Source: Alkalicoccus luteus
Lineage (GTDB): Bacteria; Bacillota; Bacilli; Bacillales; Salisediminibacteriaceae
Length of the DNA: 64,000 nucleotides
Reading direction: 5' to 3'
Assembly: GCF_012034335.1 (NCBI RefSeq)
Contig: NZ_JAATHJ010000008.1
Location: 62,001-126,000, forward strand
The translations under genes were made by a program, and so were the position numbers. Below are positions 12,905 to 20,282 of this stretch, piece by piece (positions within the stretch are counted from its first letter, which is position 1; every line of letters begins with the position of its first letter). The notes below the pieces were generated by a model that saw only the letters and a list, made by a program, of their open reading frames with translations, was not told the DNA's origin and ran no database searches.

Positions 12905-13300
12905 ATGAAGAAGAAAATGATGATCAGTGCACTATCCAGTATGTTCGTAATCGGTACACTCGCAGCGTGCGGAGACAACGCTGAGAACGACCCAGCCAAC
13001 GATCCTGCCGGCAACAACAATGGCATGGAAAACAACGGCATGGAGAACGACATGGAAGATGACGGCATGGACAATGACATGGATAACAACATGGAAGACA
13101 ATGGCATGGAAGATGATGCTGAAGATAACATGGAAAATGACGGTATGAATGATGATATGGAAAATGATATGAACAATGACGGTATGGAAAATGATGACAT
13201 TAATGACGACATGGACAATGATATGGATGACGACATGAATGATGATATGGACGATGACATGAACGACGATATGAACGATGAGGACAACGAAGATTACTAA
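12905..13300 (+). CDS. Acidic low-complexity lipoprotein, family copy 1
   Basis: A 131-residue protein with a type II signal peptide: MKKKMMISALSSMFVIGT then the lipobox LAAC at residues 19-22, so it should be lipid-anchored on the outer face of the membrane. The rest is almost entirely Asp, Asn, Glu, Met and Gly in degenerate repeats such as NGMEND, DDMDND and MNDDMDDD. No folded domain is recognisable; it is probably disordered and strongly negative. AAGGAGGAA precedes the start. It belongs to a set of four related genes (12905-14629). The function is unknown. Possible roles, all inference, are surface charge in salt or alkali, or cation binding. Confidence 0.8.
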   Translation: MKKKMMISALSSMFVIGTLAACGDNAENDPANDPAGNNNGMENNGMENDMEDDGMDNDMDNNMEDNGMEDDAEDNMENDGMNDDMENDMNNDGMENDDINDDMDNDMDDDMNDDMDDDMNDDMNDEDNEDY

Positions 13301-13335
13301 AATCGAGTCCTTCCTAAGAAAATGAGGGAACGCAT

Positions 13336-13512
13336 ATGAAGCTTGTGTCTTTTGTATCCTTTGCTGCAGCAGCTCTGCTTACTCTGGCTGCCTGTGGTGA
13401 CGGAGCCGAAAATCTGGAGTCGGAAAACGTCAATGAAGATCCGATGATTGATGACGATGCTGACATGAACGAAGGTCTCAACGAACCGGTCAATGAAGCA
13501 GACGAAACATGA
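13336..13512 (+). CDS. Acidic small lipoprotein, family copy 2
   Basis: A 58-residue protein starting MKLVSFVSFAAAALLTLAAC, with a lipobox LAAC at 17-20, then an acidic tail (ESENVNEDPMIDDDAD and similar). The start has AATGAGGGAA upstream, a modest site. It begins 35 bases after copy 1 and is likely co-transcribed with it. Short but well supported by the signal peptide, the CGDGAEN continuation shared in type with its neighbours (CGDNAEN in copy 1), and its placement. Function unknown. Confidence 0.7.
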   Translation: MKLVSFVSFAAAALLTLAACGDGAENLESENVNEDPMIDDDADMNEGLNEPVNEADET

Positions 13513-13584
13513 TGATTCATTCACCGGGTTGTTAACAGCCCGTTGAGATAAATTTTTCTTAAATTCTACAAAGGAGTGGTAAAC

Positions 13585-13743
13585 ATGAAAAAGAAACTGA
13601 TGGTTACAGCACTTGCATCTATGTTTTCAGTCGGAGCACTTGCCGCCTGCGGAGATATGGAAGGAAATGAGATCGAAAACGAGCCAATGGAGAATAACGG
13701 CATGGAAAACGACGGCATGGAAGATAACGACGCGGATATGTAA
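13585..13743 (+). CDS. Acidic small lipoprotein, family copy 3
   Basis: A 52-residue protein beginning MKKKLMVTALASMFSVGALA with the lipobox LAAC, very similar to the leader of copy 1. The tail contains ENEPMENNGMENDGMED, the same Met-Glu-Asn pattern. AAAGGAGTGG precedes the start. It looks like a shortened paralogue of copy 1. A terminator follows 7 bases downstream, so copies 1-3 probably form one transcript. Function unknown. Confidence 0.75.
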   Translation: MKKKLMVTALASMFSVGALAACGDMEGNEIENEPMENNGMENDGMEDNDADM

Positions 13744-13750
13744 AACCTTT

Positions 13751-13783
13751 AGCCTCTCCTTTTGTGGAGGGGCTTTTTAGTTT
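13751..13783 (+). terminator. Terminator after lipoprotein copy 3
   Basis: AGCCTCTCC and GGAGGGGCT arms with a TTTTGT-type loop and a T-run. It ends the copy 1-3 group. Confidence 0.8.
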
Positions 13784-13884
13784 GTTCGGAAAGGGCTGTC
13801 CGGTGATTTCCGCTGCGCGGGTAAAAACATAGCAGCGGGTCACCTCGATAGATGCGGGAGCTGGCTCCGGGCTTTGGGAAAGTG

Positions 13885-14075
13885 TTTAACTTTTGCCGCA
13901 AAAAGCATTAACCTCGCTCCCGAAATGAAGCTAGTAAAGCTTCAACTTTGGCTGCAAAAGCGTTAACCTCGGATGGGAAATGTTTACGAGCATCAACTTA
14001 AGACTGTTATAACGAAAAAAGCATCATTTGCAGCGGCAAAACGTTCAACTTCCGCCTGCAAAACGTTAACTTTAT
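13885..14075. repeat. Periodic array of GTTAAC-like motifs, about 21 bp apart
   Basis: Units TTTAAC, ATTAAC, TTCAAC, GTTAAC, TTCAAC and GTTAAC recur, often preceded by GCAAAA. AAC anchors lie near 13888, 13910, 13944, 13965, 14047 and 14068; several intervals are 21-22 bp, others are irregular. It is less regular than the arrays at 39-63 kb but of the same general design. No gene covers it. Confidence 0.45.
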
Positions 14076-14311
14076 CAAAAACAGGAAGACGGGACTTCTA
14101 CCATTGCTTCCTCAGCATACGATTATTCGTATACTTTCCCACGATTGGACGTGCATTTTTTCACAACATTGTCGCAGATCGTGGAACAGTTTGCAAAAAA
14201 CACAGAATCTATTGAAGCAGGTCCTTCTGCACGGTATGATAACGTCAGTCCACGCAGGACATGCGGCGGATGAGCGTTATAATCAAGATCCAAACTCAGG
14301 AGGAATTAACA

Positions 14312-14629
14312 ATGAAGAAAAAGTTAAGCCTATCTATTCTTACAAGCGTATTTGCAGTTGGGATGCTCGCAGCATGCGGCGGCAATGATGCAGACAACGG
14401 ACTTGAAAACGATCCAGCTGAAAACAACACGACTCCGGTCGAGGATAACGCAGATGTAGAGGACGACATGGAAAACGATCCTGCAGAAGAAAACAACGCA
14501 ATGAATGAAGAAGACAACATGGAGAACGACCCTGCAGAGGACAACATGGAGGAAGATGACGCCATGAACGAAGAAGATCCTGCAGAAGATAACATGGAAG
14601 AAAACGAAATGGAAGAAGACGCTGAGTAA
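14312..14629 (+). CDS. Acidic low-complexity lipoprotein, family copy 4
   Basis: A 105-residue protein. The ATG at 14312 follows CAGGAGGAATTAAC and gives a clear lipoprotein leader, MKKKLSLSILTSVFAVGM then LAACGG. The tail is built of repeats like ENDPAEDNMEEDDAMNEED, rich in Glu, Asp, Asn, Met and Pro. It shares leader and composition with the genes at 12905-13743 but is separated from them by an intergenic array. Probably a surface-anchored disordered polyanion. Function unknown. Confidence 0.78.
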   Translation: MKKKLSLSILTSVFAVGMLAACGGNDADNGLENDPAENNTTPVEDNADVEDDMENDPAEENNAMNEEDNMENDPAEDNMEEDDAMNEEDPAEDNMEENEMEEDAE

Positions 14630-14645
14630 ACTCAGCTGTTTTTCT

Positions 14646-14686
14646 CCCCCTGCGTCTTAACCCCTTTTGACGCAGGGGGTTATTTG
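14646..14686 (+). terminator. Terminator after lipoprotein copy 4
   Basis: CCCCCTGCGTC pairs with GACGCAGGGGG across a 12-base loop, followed by TTATTTGTG. Confidence 0.8.
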
Positions 14687-14825
14687 TGTTTAAAAACGAC
14701 TGTGCCGTGGGCGTTTCTGCGGGCTCATACCCTCTTAACCATCATAATCAAACCTCAAAATCAGCAACAAACTTCCTGTTTTTAGGACCTCATAAATATT
14801 CTGAAAATGGGACGTTTGGAACTGT

Positions 14826-14852
14826 TAAGACCTGGTCTAAATCACCGATAAT
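14826..14852 (+). promoter_or_regulatory. Possible SigD-type promoter of the NlpC/P60 gene
   Basis: TAAG, a 14-15 base gap, then ACCGATAAT resembles the Bacillus SigD pattern TAAA-N15-GCCGATAT. Wall endopeptidases are often SigD-controlled in B. subtilis. The match is imperfect and found by eye only. Confidence 0.22.
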
Positions 14853-14954
14853 AGAAGAGGTTTTATCTTTTCATATATATTTTGATCGAGTTCTATGCCA
14901 ATTTATGTCGCTCAACTGATGGAATTTTCGTAATAGCTGAAGGAGGATTGCCGA

Positions 14955-16775
14955 ATGAAAGTGGAAATGAGCAGTGTCAGAACAGCCGTCGTCTCAACAG
15001 TCGCAGCTACCGGTGTTATGTTTGCCGCCCCAGCCGTCACAGAAGCAGCTTTTGGAGATCAGACGCTCCGTGTGGGGATGTCGAACAGTGATGTCAGCAC
15101 GCTGCAGGAAAAGCTTAAAGAAAAGGGCCACTATACATACACCGTAGATGGCGTCTTTGGGCCTCTTACCAGACAAGCAGTCAGAGATTTTCAGCGCGCT
15201 AACAACTTGCAGGTAGACGGGATTGCCGGTCCGCAGACGTTCGGAGCACTAGGAACGTCAAGCTCTTCCAGCTCCAACAGCAGTTCTAACAGCTCCAGCA
15301 GCTCGTCAGGCTCATCCTCCCAGAAGAGCATTTCCAGTGCGTCAGCTGCGCAGATGAATGCGTCGCAGGTGCTGCGTCCGGGATCATCAGGCAGTGCGGT
15401 GGAGCAGTTGCAGATCAATCTCGGCAAAATTGGCTTTTATAAACAGTCGCAGACGACGGGAAGCTACGGTAACTCCACAAGAGACGCCGTCCGTGATTTT
15501 CAGCGCGCCCGCAATCTGTCCGTAGACGGTATTGCCGGACCACAGACGCTTGGCCAGCTGAATCGGGAAGTGAACGCCTCATCAGGCTCCTCTTCTTCAG
15601 GCAGTTCGTCATCCGGAAGCAGCTCGACGATTTTAAGATCCGGCTCATCCGGCGAACAGGTGCGCAGCCTGCAAAACCGGCTGAAGGAGCTGAACTACTT
15701 CAGCGGCAGCGTAAACGGAAGCTATAACTCGGCTACACAGCAGGCTGTTCGCGATTTTCAGCGTGCCGCAGGTATCGGAGTAGACGGTATTGCCGGCCCG
15801 CAGACGTTTGGTGCTCTTGAGAATGCTAGTCCAAGAAGCTCCGGTTCATCGGGTAACGCATCGTCCGGTTCTTCCAGCTCCGGAAGCTCGACAAGTACCG
15901 CAACGCTTCGCTCTGGCTCAACGGGTGAGTCAGTTCGTTCACTTCAGAGAACTCTGACCGACCTGAACTATTACAGCGGGCCAATTTCATCAACGTTCGG
16001 ACCACAGACGCAGCAGGCGGTCCGCGATTTTCAGAGGGCTGCGGGAATCGGCGTGGACGGTGTGGCAGGACCGCAGACGTTCCGGGCGCTTGAAAATGCG
16101 AGTCCGAGAAGCTCGTCAGGAAGCAGCGGCGGCAGCAACGCCTCAAGCGGCTCGTCTTCTAATACAGTGCTTCAGCACGGCGCCCGTAACGATAACGTGC
16201 GTGAGCTTCAGGACCGCCTGAAAGCAGCCGGATTTTTCTCCGGTACATCGACCGGCTATTTCGGGGATGTCACAAAACGTGCCGTTACTCAGTTCCAGCA
16301 GCGCTGGGGACTGACGGCCGACGGCATTGTCACGACCTCCACGTGGAACAAGCTGGAGGAGGTTTCCTCGATCCACCAGGGGAACGCAACTCCAGGAAGC
16401 TCTGGCGGAGGCTTTAACGTCACTAACCTGATCGCAGACGCTTCGGCGCTGATCGGAGTGCCGTACCGCTGGGGCGGTACGACGACTGCCGGATTCGACT
16501 GCAGCGGCTTTATCCAGTACGTGTTTAAGCAGAACGGCAAAAACCTGCCTCGTACCGCTGCGCAGCAGCATGCAGCCGGTTCACACGTATCAAGCTCAAA
16601 CCGCCGCGTCGGCGACATCGTCTTTTTTGAAACGTATACGTCCGGTCCGTCCCACAACGGGATCTACATCGGTAATGGCCAGTTTATTCACGCCGGAAGC
16701 TCCACAGGCGTTACGATCGCAAGCCTGAGCTCGAGCTACTGGAGCCAGCGATACCTCGGCACACGCCGCCACTAA
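14955..16775 (+). CDS. NlpC/P60 peptidoglycan endopeptidase with five binding repeats
   Basis: A 606-residue secreted protein. The signal peptide ends near AAPAVTEAAFG (residue about 35). Five classical peptidoglycan-binding repeats follow, each with a core like VRDFQRAxNLxVDGIAGPQT, separated by Ser/Gly linkers (residues about 85-135, 205-225, 290-312, 380-405). The C-terminal NlpC/P60 domain (about 495-606) has YRWGGTTTAGFDCSGF with the catalytic cysteine near 516, the histidine in GPSHNGIYIG and a third polar residue in FIHAGS. Such enzymes cut the D-Glu to diamino-acid bond in wall stem peptides. These repeats are canonical, unlike the G-FP-PS variant in three other wall enzymes here. AAGGAGGATTG precedes the start. 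Confidence 0.9.
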   Translation: MKVEMSSVRTAVVSTVAATGVMFAAPAVTEAAFGDQTLRVGMSNSDVSTLQEKLKEKGHYTYTVDGVFGPLTRQAVRDFQRANNLQVDGIAGPQTFGALGTSSSSSSNSSSNSSSSSSGSSSQKSISSASAAQMNASQVLRPGSSGSAVEQLQINLGKIGFYKQSQTTGSYGNSTRDAVRDFQRARNLSVDGIAGPQTLGQLNREVNASSGSSSSGSSSSGSSSTILRSGSSGEQVRSLQNRLKELNYFSGSVNGSYNSATQQAVRDFQRAAGIGVDGIAGPQTFGALENASPRSSGSSGNASSGSSSSGSSTSTATLRSGSTGESVRSLQRTLTDLNYYSGPISSTFGPQTQQAVRDFQRAAGIGVDGVAGPQTFRALENASPRSSSGSSGGSNASSGSSSNTVLQHGARNDNVRELQDRLKAAGFFSGTSTGYFGDVTKRAVTQFQQRWGLTADGIVTTSTWNKLEEVSSIHQGNATPGSSGGGFNVTNLIADASALIGVPYRWGGTTTAGFDCSGFIQYVFKQNGKNLPRTAAQQHAAGSHVSSSNRRVGDIVFFETYTSGPSHNGIYIGNGQFIHAGSSTGVTIASLSSSYWSQRYLGTRRH

Positions 16776-16785
16776 AATTAAAAAA

Positions 16786-16825
16786 GAAGGCCTCTCAGCG
16801 CTATCAGCAGCTGAGGGGCCTTCTT
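16786..16825 (+). terminator. Terminator after the NlpC/P60 gene
   Basis: GAAGGCCTCTCAGC pairs with GCTGAGGGGCCTTC. It is flanked by an A-run and followed by TTCTAC, so it may act in both directions. Confidence 0.75.
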
Positions 16826-17324
16826 CTACATAAACATATAAAAGGAAAAGGCAGCCATACACCTTGGGACGGAGGTGCAGGCTGCCTTATTCCTTCGCCA
16901 GAATAACTAAGTATTGCCGGCATTTTTTCTATCAAAAATGATAGGGGGGAGAGATGAAAGTGGTGGTTTCAACTCTTAGTAGAGGTGTTCCCCGGGACAG
17001 GGGTTATTAAACATAAAACGGAAACTTTTCGCGAATTAATTTTAAAACAGTTTTATCAAGCATGCTGCAAAGAATCTGCAGACAGGAGGTTTCGCTTTTA
17101 TGAAGCAGGTGTAACGTTACGTTGCAACCAATTCGCAAGTGGCGAAGGACATGCCGAGTTGTAGATGGTATCTCTGACTGCAGTGCAATGTACAGCGTAG
17201 GATGATCCGTGTGGTGCGGAGAAAAAGCGTGCTTGTGCGACCGGCACATCGTATTTCTTCCTGTCATTTCCTGAATCCGCTATACTAAACAGAGATACTT
17301 TTTGAAGCAGGGAGGCAGCTATGT
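16826..17324. other. Intergenic stretch before the acetyltransferase
   Basis: Nearly 500 bases with no supported gene. A second hairpin, AAGGCAGCC with GGCTGCCTT, spans about 16848-16889. No recognisable array or promoter. CAGGGAGGCAGC at the end is the ribosome site of the next gene. Confidence 0.4.
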
Positions 17325-18179
17325 ATGACTGATTATTCGATCCGAACCTTGACAGGAGAAGACATTGACCTTTACCGAAGCATGGATACCGGCATAGAAG
17401 ATGATTATGTCGCCCGAATATTTTACCGGCTGACAGGCGGACGGAGTGAAATGTACGGCTTGTTTACAGATGACCGGCTGATCAGCACGGCCGGCTATAC
17501 GGTCTTTGCAGGGCGCTACGCAATGCTGGGACGTTTACGGAGTGACAGGCGCTACCGGGGCCGATCGTTTGCGACAACGCTCATGAGCCACGTTAAAGAG
17601 GAAGCACTCGCCCAACCTCACATTCACTGGGTCGGCGGCAACACGGAAGAACAAAACACGCCAGCCAGAAAAGTGCTCGCCAATATCGGTCTGAATCAGC
17701 AGGCGACCTTGCAAATTGCAGCAGCCGATGATGTAAGCAGGCTTGCAAACGGCTATACACCATGGCAGCAGATCACGGATGGAGAGCGAAAGCGGAGCTG
17801 GCTTAGGGAAACGTTTCTGGAAGCGGGTGGTGTTTTTCCATACGAATGCTACTATCCGTTTCCCGCAACAGATGCGCTCTTCAGTCATGAGAACCTGAAC
17901 ACATGGCGCTTTTACGAAAACGATGCGGGAACCCGCTACATGCTGACGAAAATCGATACGAAAGACCGCTCGTATCTGCACGTCGTCTACCCATGGAACG
18001 ACTATAACGATCAGCCGGGTCTGTGGGAGACGATTGCCTCTGCACACGTACAGAGCGAGCAGCAGCTGCAGGAGCCCCTTCAGGTGTGGCTCGACATCCA
18101 GGAAGCCGACGCTCTGCCGGCTGGCCATCCGTTTGAGCTGCGATCGAGGTGGACGCTGTATGGACATATGAAAAAATAA
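17325..18179 (+). CDS. GNAT-family N-acetyltransferase
   Basis: A 284-residue protein. The N-terminal half is a GNAT fold: a short strand with STAGYTVFAGRYAMLGRL, then the acetyl-CoA loop RSDRRYRGRSFATTLMSHV near residues 70-90, matching the Q/R-x-x-G-x-G/A pattern in a relaxed form. The C-terminal half (residues about 150-284) has no family I recognise. I used the ATG at 17325; an overlapping ATG at 17321 stops after three codons. It is monocistronic, with GGGAGGCAG upstream. The substrate cannot be inferred. Chromosomal context (wall enzymes on either side) is only weakly suggestive. Confidence 0.75.
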   Translation: MTDYSIRTLTGEDIDLYRSMDTGIEDDYVARIFYRLTGGRSEMYGLFTDDRLISTAGYTVFAGRYAMLGRLRSDRRYRGRSFATTLMSHVKEEALAQPHIHWVGGNTEEQNTPARKVLANIGLNQQATLQIAAADDVSRLANGYTPWQQITDGERKRSWLRETFLEAGGVFPYECYYPFPATDALFSHENLNTWRFYENDAGTRYMLTKIDTKDRSYLHVVYPWNDYNDQPGLWETIASAHVQSEQQLQEPLQVWLDIQEADALPAGHPFELRSRWTLYGHMKK

Positions 18180-18776
18180 GACTACCTTGAAAATAGCTCG
18201 TTCAACCAACGTACATCAAGCTGTTTCACTCTCGGCGAAGGCTTACCCAAGGCTTGTTCTCGACTACTATTGGCGAAAGAGCGTGTCGCCAACATGGACT
18301 CTCGCACTGCGCTGATCCTTTGGGTGTCCTCGCCTTCGTTCCACAGCGTTCGTGATGTTCATCTTTCATGGTGCAGGTTGTCATTGCAGGAGTGGCTCTG
18401 TTACGATTCATTGTTGGTAGAAGGCCGCGTCACTGCAGCTCGGCAAGCTTGTCGTGGACGAGGTCCTCCGCTTCCTCGCTACGCTGCGGGACCTTCCCGG
18501 CTCACAGGTGTCCGCCGATTTCCGCTTCGCTCTTGCTTTGCAAAACAAAAGCCATCGATGGTTTTTTTCTCTGACTCCTATATCCCAAAAATGAAAAACG
18601 CTTTTCAAGACGCCTGTGGAAAACAAAAGCGTGAAGAACGTCCCGGACGAAAGAAGGGTTAGCTGAAGGATTTCTCCGTAGCAAGCAAAGAAAAATGAGC
18701 CACAGGCATACTTCTTTCATCTTAGCACCAGGCTTTAACAGAGCAAAAATAAAAAACAGCTCCCGCCGGAGTAAAA
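18180..18776. other. Non-coding stretch between the acetyltransferase and the IS element
   Basis: About 600 bases with no supported gene. The part from about 18420 to 18560 (CTCCGCTTCCTCGCTACGC, CCGATTTCCGCTTCGCTC) resembles non-coding repeats seen in many Bacillaceae intergenic regions (recognition from memory). At 18749-18771 lies AAAAAACAGCTCCCGCCGGAG, the left arm of a terminator whose right arm is beyond the IS element. Confidence 0.4.
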
Positions 18777-18883
18777 TGTACCCTATAGAGTAGACACTTA
18801 AAAAAAGTCTACCTATAGGGTGCTTTTTTGTATAATAAATAACATTACTACTAGAGAAATACATGATGAGATGGGAGTACATA

Positions 18884-19297
18884 ATGAGTAAAAAGGACTT
18901 TACTAAAAACGAGATTAAGCGATTATCATCAAATAAGTACGTTAGATCTGTTAGTTCAAAAAGCATCACTTATACAGATGAATTTAAACACATATTTATA
19001 GCGGAAAAAGAGAAAGGGAGGTTTGCCAGAGACATATTTGAAGGATGCGGATTTGACGTTGAAGTTTTGGGAACAGAAAGGGTTAAATCAGCGAGTAAAA
19101 GGTGGCAAAAAGCTTACAATCAAGACGGATTAATGGGACTACGTGACACGAGAGCTGAAAATTCAGGGCGTACAAAGGAAAAGGAGCTTTCCATGGAGGA
19201 AAAGAATGCTCGCTTAGAAGCTCAAATTAACTTACTAAAGGGGGAAAACGAACTTTTAAAAAAGATTCGGTTCGCGGAAAGGGGGATGAAGAAATAG
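18884..19297 (+). CDS. IS3-family transposase OrfA
   Basis: A 137-residue DNA-binding part of the transposase. I chose ATG 18884 because ATGGGAGTAC lies just ahead. The helix-turn-helix region is around SKSITYTDEFKHIFIAEKEK and RVKSASKRWQKAYNQDG. A leucine-zipper-like helix (EKNARLEAQINLLKGENELL) closes the protein. The codons TTA-AAA-AAG at about 19256-19264 contain the heptamer A-AAA-AAG. A shift of -1 there continues without a stop into orfB, the usual way these elements make the OrfAB fusion. Confidence 0.88.
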   Translation: MSKKDFTKNEIKRLSSNKYVRSVSSKSITYTDEFKHIFIAEKEKGRFARDIFEGCGFDVEVLGTERVKSASKRWQKAYNQDGLMGLRDTRAENSGRTKEKELSMEEKNARLEAQINLLKGENELLKKIRFAERGMKK

Positions 19298-19335
19298 TCC
19301 TTCCCCCTAGCCAGAAGTATATCCTCATTCGTACC

Positions 19336-20214
19336 GTGATTGAAAAGTATCAACTGAAACAGATGGTTACCTATCTTTGTGAATTAGCGGGTGTCTCAAG
19401 AAGCGGGTACTATCATTACTTTTCATTAAAGTCACAGGAACACAGGAAACAACGAGAGAAAGCCGATCAAAAAGTGAAGAAGATCATCCTAAAAGCTTTC
19501 CACTTTAAAGGTCGTAAGAAGGGGGCACGTCAAATTAAAATGACATTGGCGGGTCAATTTAGTGTTGTCTACAATTTGAAGCGGATCCGACGAATCATGA
19601 AGAAATACAACATTATTTGTCCTATTAGGAAGGCCAACCCTTATAGACGAATGATGAAAGCTACACATGAACATCGGACAATGCCAAACTTATTGAATCG
19701 GGAGTTTAGGCAAGGTGTTCCAGGAAAAGTCCTCTTAACAGATATCACCTATTTATTTTACGGTAAAAATCAAAAGGCTTACTTATCAACCATAATAGAT
19801 GGTACCTCTGGACAAGCTTTGGCTTATCATGTGTTAGACCGCCTAACGATGGACTTAGCTACAGACACACTTTTAAAGTTAAAGAAGAATAGAACCTTCA
19901 AGAAAGCAAAGGATGCTTTTATTCACTCGGATCAAGGCGTTCATTACACCCATCCTGCCTTTCAAAAGTTAGTGAAGAAGATGGGGTATCATCAGTCAAT
20001 GTCAAGAAGAGGAAACTGTTGGGATAACGCCCCTCAGGAATCTTTCTTTGGCCACCTTAAGGATGAAGCCTCTATTAAAGAATGTTCAACTCTAGATGAA
20101 GTAAAAAAAGAAATGAAACGATATATGACCTACTACAATCACTATAGATACCAGTGGAATAGAAATAAGATGACCCCTGTTCAGTACAGAGATCATCTTA
20201 TGAAGGCTGCCTAG
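19336..20214 (+). CDS. IS3-family transposase OrfB (DDE integrase domain)
   Basis: 292 residues from a GTG at 19336, but the natural product is probably the OrfAB fusion made by -1 frameshifting at about 19260, since the orfB frame is open back to that site. The helical N-terminal part has VSRSGYYHYF. The retroviral-integrase-like core carries the three acidic residues: D in LLTDITYLFYG, D in FIHSDQGVHYT and E in DNAPQESFFGHLKDE. The SRRGNCWDNAPQESFF block is characteristic of the IS3 family. It catalyses excision and insertion of the element. No internal damage seen. Confidence 0.9.
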   Translation: MIEKYQLKQMVTYLCELAGVSRSGYYHYFSLKSQEHRKQREKADQKVKKIILKAFHFKGRKKGARQIKMTLAGQFSVVYNLKRIRRIMKKYNIICPIRKANPYRRMMKATHEHRTMPNLLNREFRQGVPGKVLLTDITYLFYGKNQKAYLSTIIDGTSGQALAYHVLDRLTMDLATDTLLKLKKNRTFKKAKDAFIHSDQGVHYTHPAFQKLVKKMGYHQSMSRRGNCWDNAPQESFFGHLKDEASIKECSTLDEVKKEMKRYMTYYNHYRYQWNRNKMTPVQYRDHLMKAA

Positions 20215-20282
20215 GCTTTTTTTAAATGTCCTTTACAAAGGGTACACTTTAGATTGAGGCTGGGAGCTCTTTTTATGAAAGC

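Larger units (their letters stand above)
18777..20246 (+). mobile_element. IS3-family (IS150-like) insertion sequence
   Basis: The element starts TGTACCC and ends GGGTACA, an inverted pair with the TG...CA ends typical of the family, and is about 1470 bases long. It contains two overlapping-frame genes, orfA and orfB, with a slippery AAAAAAG between them. No stop interrupts either, so it may still be active. It is visibly more AT-rich than its surroundings. I could not identify an exact target duplication: the flanks read AAAA on the left and CTTT on the right. Confidence 0.88.

Noticed and set aside
16845-16892. Second terminator for the NlpC/P60 gene
   Set aside because: AAGGCAGCC and GGCTGCCTT can pair, but the loop is about 24 bases and a strong terminator already lies 20 bases upstream; kept only as a note.
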